DNA of 64,000 bases from Dastarcus helophoroides. Taxonomy: Eukaryota; Arthropoda; Insecta; Coleoptera; Bothrideridae. A program made the translations under genes and the position numbers. Below the pieces are notes generated by a model that did not search any database, had not been told where the DNA came from, and was given only the letters and a program-made list of their open reading frames with translations. Positions 60,055 through 64,000 of the stretch are shown here, in pieces. The stretch is taken from assembly GCA_028583605.1 (NCBI GenBank), contig CM053327.1, forward strand, positions 38,380,626-38,444,625, in the 5' to 3' direction. Position 1 is the stretch's first letter. Every line of letters starts with the position of its first letter.

Positions 60055-63000
60055 TTTCTAGACTCTTCTCTAGACTCTTCTCTAGACTATCCTCTAGACT
60101 CTTCTCTGGACTCTTCCTTCTCTGGACTCTTTTCTAGACTCTTCTCTTGACTCTTCTTTAGAATCTTCTCTAGACTCTTCTCCAGACTCTTTTTAAAACT
60201 CTTCCTTGTTTAGGCTTTTCTCTAGATTCTTTTCTAGACTCTTCCTTAGAATCTTCTCTAGATTCTCTTCTGGACTCTTTTCAGGATTCTTCTCTAGACT
60301 TCTTTAGACTCTGGTATTGTCTTGTGGTAAAAAGTAGACGAGCTATGCGGCTTCTTCGCCAAAGAGAAAATTCTATTATTTTAGAGCAACCTTTGTTGTG
60401 TTTTTTAATCTTTCTTCTCTATGCTTTCCCTTCTCTAGACTCTTCTCTAGACTTTTCTCAAGAATCTTCTCTAGACTCTTTATTCTCTGGACTCTTGTCT
60501 AAACTCTTTTCTTGACTCTTCTCTAGACTCTTCTCCAGAATTTTCTTTATATTCTTCTCTAAACTCTACTCCAGACTCTTTTCTGGACTCTTCTCTAGAC
60601 TCTTCTCTAGGCTCTTCTCTAGAATTTTCTCTAGAGTTTTCCCTAGATTATTCTCTAGACTCTTCTGTAGACTCTTCTCTAGAATCTTCTCTAGACTCTT
60701 CTCTAGATTATTCTCTAGACTCGTATGTAGACTCTTCTCTAGAATCCTCTGTAGACTCTTTTTTAAACTCTTCCTTGTTTAGGCTCTTCCTTCTCTAGAT
60801 TTTTCTCTAGACTGTTCTCTAGACTCTTCTTTAGACTGTTTTTTCTTTACGATCTTTCTTCTCTGGACTCTTCTTAAGATTCGTATTTAGACTCTTTCTT
60901 CTCTGAGCTCTTCCTTCTCTAGACTCTTCTCTAGACTTTCCTCTAGAATCTTCTCTAGACGTTTCCTTCCCTGGAATATTTTCTAAACTCTTCTTTAGAC
61001 TCTTCTCTAGAATCTTCTCTACACACTTTTCTAGACTCTTCTCTAGGCTCTTCTCTGGACTCTTCTCTAGGTTCTTCTTTAGACTTTCCTTTAGACTCTG
61101 GATTTGTCTTGTGGTGAAAAGTAGATGAGCTATGCACTTCTTCGCCGAAGAGAAAATGCTATTATTTTAGAGCAACCTTTGTTATGTTTTTTAATCTTTC
61201 TTCTCTATGATTTCCCTTTTCTAGACTCTTCTCTAGACTTTTCTCCAGAATCTTCTCTAGACTTTTCTCCAGAATCTTCTCTAGACTTTTCATTCTCTGA
61301 ACTCTTGTCTAAACTCTTTTCTTGGTTCTTCTCTAGGATCTTCTCTAGAATCTTCTCTAGAATCTTCTCTAGTCTTCCCTAGATTATTCTCTAGACTCTT
61401 CTGTAGACTCTTCTCTAAAATCTTCTCTAGACTCTTCTCTAGATTATTCTCTAGACTCGTATGTAGACTCTTCTCTAGAATCTTCTCTAGACCCTTTTTT
61501 AAACTCTTCCTTGTTTGGGCTCTTCCTTCTCTAGATTTTTGTCTAGACTTTTCTTAGACTCTTCTTTAGACTCTTTTTTCTTTACGCTCTTTCTTCTCTG
61601 GACTTTTCCTTAGATTCTTATTTAGACTCTTTCTTCTCTAAGCTCTTCCTTCTCTAGACTCTTCTCTAGACTTCCTCTGGGACTCTTTTCTTCCTAGACT
61701 TCTTTCTCTGGTCTTCTTCTAAAATTCTTCTAGACTCTTCTCAGACTTCTTCTTTAGAATCCTTTCTAGACTTTTTTAGATCTTCTCTTAGCTCTTCCTA
61801 ACTTCTAGACTTTTCTCTAGATCTTCTCTAGACTCTTCTATTCTCTGGATTTTCTTCTAAAGTCATCTTGACCTTCTTAGACGTTTCAGATTCTATATTT
61901 GAAACTTCTTAACTTCTTTTTAATCTTCTTCTCTAGACTTTTCCTTCTCTAGACTTTTCTAGATTTTCTCTAGATTTTCTCTAGACTCTTCTCTGAGACT
62001 CTTCTCTAGGCTATTCTCTAGACTCTTCTCTAGATTATTCTTTCTAGAACTCTTCTCAAAGATCTCTCTAGATTTTTCTAGACTCTTCTGTAGACTCTTC
62101 TCTAGAATTTCTCTAGACTTTTCTAGACTCTTTAGACTTTTTTAGATCTCTTCTCTGACTCTTCTCTAAGATTCGCTACTAGACTCTTCTTCAGATTCCT
62201 TTCTAAACTATTTTGTAGACTCTTCTGCAGATTCCTCCCTAAACTCTTCTCTAGAGTCTTTTTTAGACTCTTCTTTCTTTAGGCTCTTTCTTCTCTAGAC
62301 TCTTTTCTAGACTCTTCTCTAGGATCTTCTTTAGACTCATCCTTCTCTGGACCCTTCTCTAAACTTTTTTCTTGACACTCCTGTAGAATCTTCTCTAGAC
62401 TCTTCTCTAGGCTCTTCTCTAGACTATTCTTTAGATTTTTCTTAGGACCCTTCTTTAGATTCCTCTCTAGGCTCTTCTCTAGACTCTAGTATGGTTTTGT
62501 GGTAAAAAGCAGATGAGCTATGCGGCTTTTTCTCTAGACTCCTCTTTAGGCTCTTCTCTAGAATCTTCTCTAGAGTCTTTCCTAGATAATTCTCTAGACT
62601 CTTCTGAAGGCTCTTCTCTAGAATCTTCTTTAGACTCTTCTCTAGATTATTCTCTAGATTCGTATGTAGACTCTTCTCTAGAATCTAATCTAGACCCATT
62701 TTTAAACTCTTCCTTGTTTAGGCTCTTCATTCTCTAGATTTTTCTTTAGACTTTTCTCTAGACTCTTCTTTAGACTCTTCTTTCTTTACGCTCTTTCTTC
62801 TCTAGACTCTTCTTTAGATTCTTATTTAGACTCTTTCTTCTCTATGCTCTTCCTTCCCTAGACTCTTCTCTAGACTTTTCTCTAGAATCCTCTCTAGACG
62901 CTTTCTTCTCTGGACTCTTCTCTAAACTTTTCTCTAGACTCTTTTCTAGACTCTTCTCTAGATTGTTCTCTAGACTCTTCTTTAGACTCTTTCTCCTCAA

Positions 63001-63370
63001 GGTCTTTCGTTCTCTAGACTTTTCTCCAGATTCTTCTCTAAACTATTCTCTAGACTCTTCTCCAGATTCCTCTCTAAACTCTTCTCTAGACTCTTCTGTT
63101 GGTTCTTCTTCAGACTCTTTTTTAGACTCTTCTTTCTTTAGGTTCTTCCTTCTCTAGACTCTCCTCTAGATTATTCTCTACGATCTTCTTTAGACTCTTC
63201 CTTCTCTGTACTCTTCTCTAAACTCTTCCCTTGACACTCCTTTATAATCTTCTCTAGACTCTTCTCTAGAATCTTCTCTAGACCCTTCTCTAGACTCTTC
63301 TCTAGACTCTTCTCCAGATTCTTCTCGGGACCCTTTTTTAGATTCTTCTGTAGGCTCTTTTCTAGACTCT
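60055..63370. repeat. CT-rich minisatellite, inverted relative to 55039-59042
   Basis: Tandem TCTAGACTCTTC units, the reverse complement of the GA family on the other side of the exon. A block carrying 'agtagacgagctatgcggct' and 'ttttagagcaacctttgttg' (a piece of the dispersed element) recurs near 60310, 61090 and, without the element, 62490, so the array has higher-order structure. Ser/Leu/Asp-rich frames are artefacts. Confidence 0.95.
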
Positions 63371-63515
63371 GGTATGTTCTTGTAGTAAAAAGTAGATAAA
63401 CTATGAGGCTTCTTCGCCGAAGAGAAAATTCAATTATTTTAGAGCAACCTTTGTTGTGTTTTTTAATCTTTCTTGGTTTTAGGGGATAAGATTTGTGTTT
63501 TAATTTTAGGAAAGG
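63371..63515 (+). mobile_element. Dispersed short element tail at the edge of the CT array
   Basis: Carries 'agagcaacctttgttgtgtt', 'ttttaatctttcttggtttt' and 'aggggataagatttgtgttt', the complete tail of the dispersed element. The hammerhead-like core is replaced by 'gaggcttcttcgccgaagag', itself a small hairpin (CTTCTTCGCCGAAGAG). The copies at 60310 and 61090 are cut after 'ttaatctttctt', where CT repeat continues. Confidence 0.7.
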
Positions 63516-64000
63516 TCTCGTTTTTTTACACAAATTAAAAAGTTTTACATTTTCTTATAATAGGTTCTAAAATGTTGTCATATTTTAGTATTTTCTTATT
63601 AGAAACTTTGTTGATTCTTCGCCCGAAGTTCAGCAGGTACATTTAAAAAACGTCGAAAAAAGTTGACAAAATTGTCGGAATGTTGCTTCTCGTCAGAAAT
63701 AGAAACTGAATTAGACGGATTCTTCATCGAAGGCTGAAGATATACCAAAATTAAACAATCGTTGAAACCTGATAATTGGTTCTAATGTGCTCAAAAAATT
63801 TTAATATTTTATTACTAGAAACAGTAGATAAGCTATAAGGATTTTTTACTAAAAGTTCAAGATAGATGCTCAAATTAAGAAACTGTTACCACCTGTTAGA
63901 GCAGGTTCTAAAATTTTATTAGATTTTTTTTGGTATTTCATTTCCAAAAAGAGTAAAGCTCTGCGTGTTCTTCACTAAAAATTTGACTTTACTTTTGAAT
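63516..64000. other. Unique DNA at the right edge
   Basis: AT-rich sequence, presumably still intron of gene B, with a diffuse repeat ('agaaac...ttgattcttcgcc', 'agattcttcatcg') of about 110 bp. No exon recognised. Confidence 0.5.

Overview
This window looks like nuclear DNA of an invertebrate animal, most likely an insect. It is very AT-rich, its few coding segments are exons bounded by GT-AG splice sites, one intron is only 52 nt while others run to kilobases, and most of the rest is tandem repeat and small-transposon DNA. I see no bacterial operons, rRNA, tRNA or CRISPR. The species cannot be named from the sequence.

The only host genes I can support are the 5' parts of two ADAMTS-family (secreted, zinc-dependent, reprolysin-type) metalloprotease genes, arranged divergently. 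Gene A is on the minus strand: a signal-peptide exon at 25757-25847, then after an intron of about 22.8 kb two propeptide exons at 2627-2949 and 2375-2574. The rest lies beyond position 1. Gene B is on the plus strand: propeptide exons at 54057-54430 and 59330-59668. The second contains the cysteine switch, a furin site and the start of the catalytic domain, and the rest lies beyond 64000. Gene B's signal-peptide exon was not found. The two genes share intron positions and phases (1 then 0) around the matching propeptide exon, so they look like old paralogues.

Layout: 1-310 GA-rich 12-bp repeat; 603-2222 28-bp satellite; 2375-2949 gene A exons; 3030-4100 duplicated unit plus 28-bp satellite; 4935-8330 a second round of the same repeats; 9415-11427 a non-autonomous hAT element that carries its own tandem array; 11592-11690 a Tc1/mariner-like MITE; 12679-12904 a piggyBac-like MITE; 14100-25480 a long field of GTTCTCAA-containing satellites; 25757-25893 gene A exon 1; 26680-33700 A-rich repeats with many copies of a short dispersed element; two LINE fragments at 32537 and 34448; 34680-35232 GGA and GAT microsatellites; 35450-37000 a 508-bp tandem repeat; 37300-38330 unique intergenic DNA; 39040-40960 a 138-bp tandem repeat; 41600-46230 an AGAACT-type repeat field; 46372-46890 a foldback element; 47740-50100 a 510-bp tandem repeat; 51000-54056 mostly unique; 54057-59668 gene B exons with GA-rich arrays in the intron; 60055-63370 the complementary CT-rich array in the next intron.

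The most interesting signal is the short dispersed element of roughly 100 bp. Its copies share a layout that resembles a hammerhead ribozyme core, with compensatory changes between copies in one stem and a preserved palindrome in another. A second theme is that nearly every unrelated satellite here has a short perfect inverted repeat at its centre.
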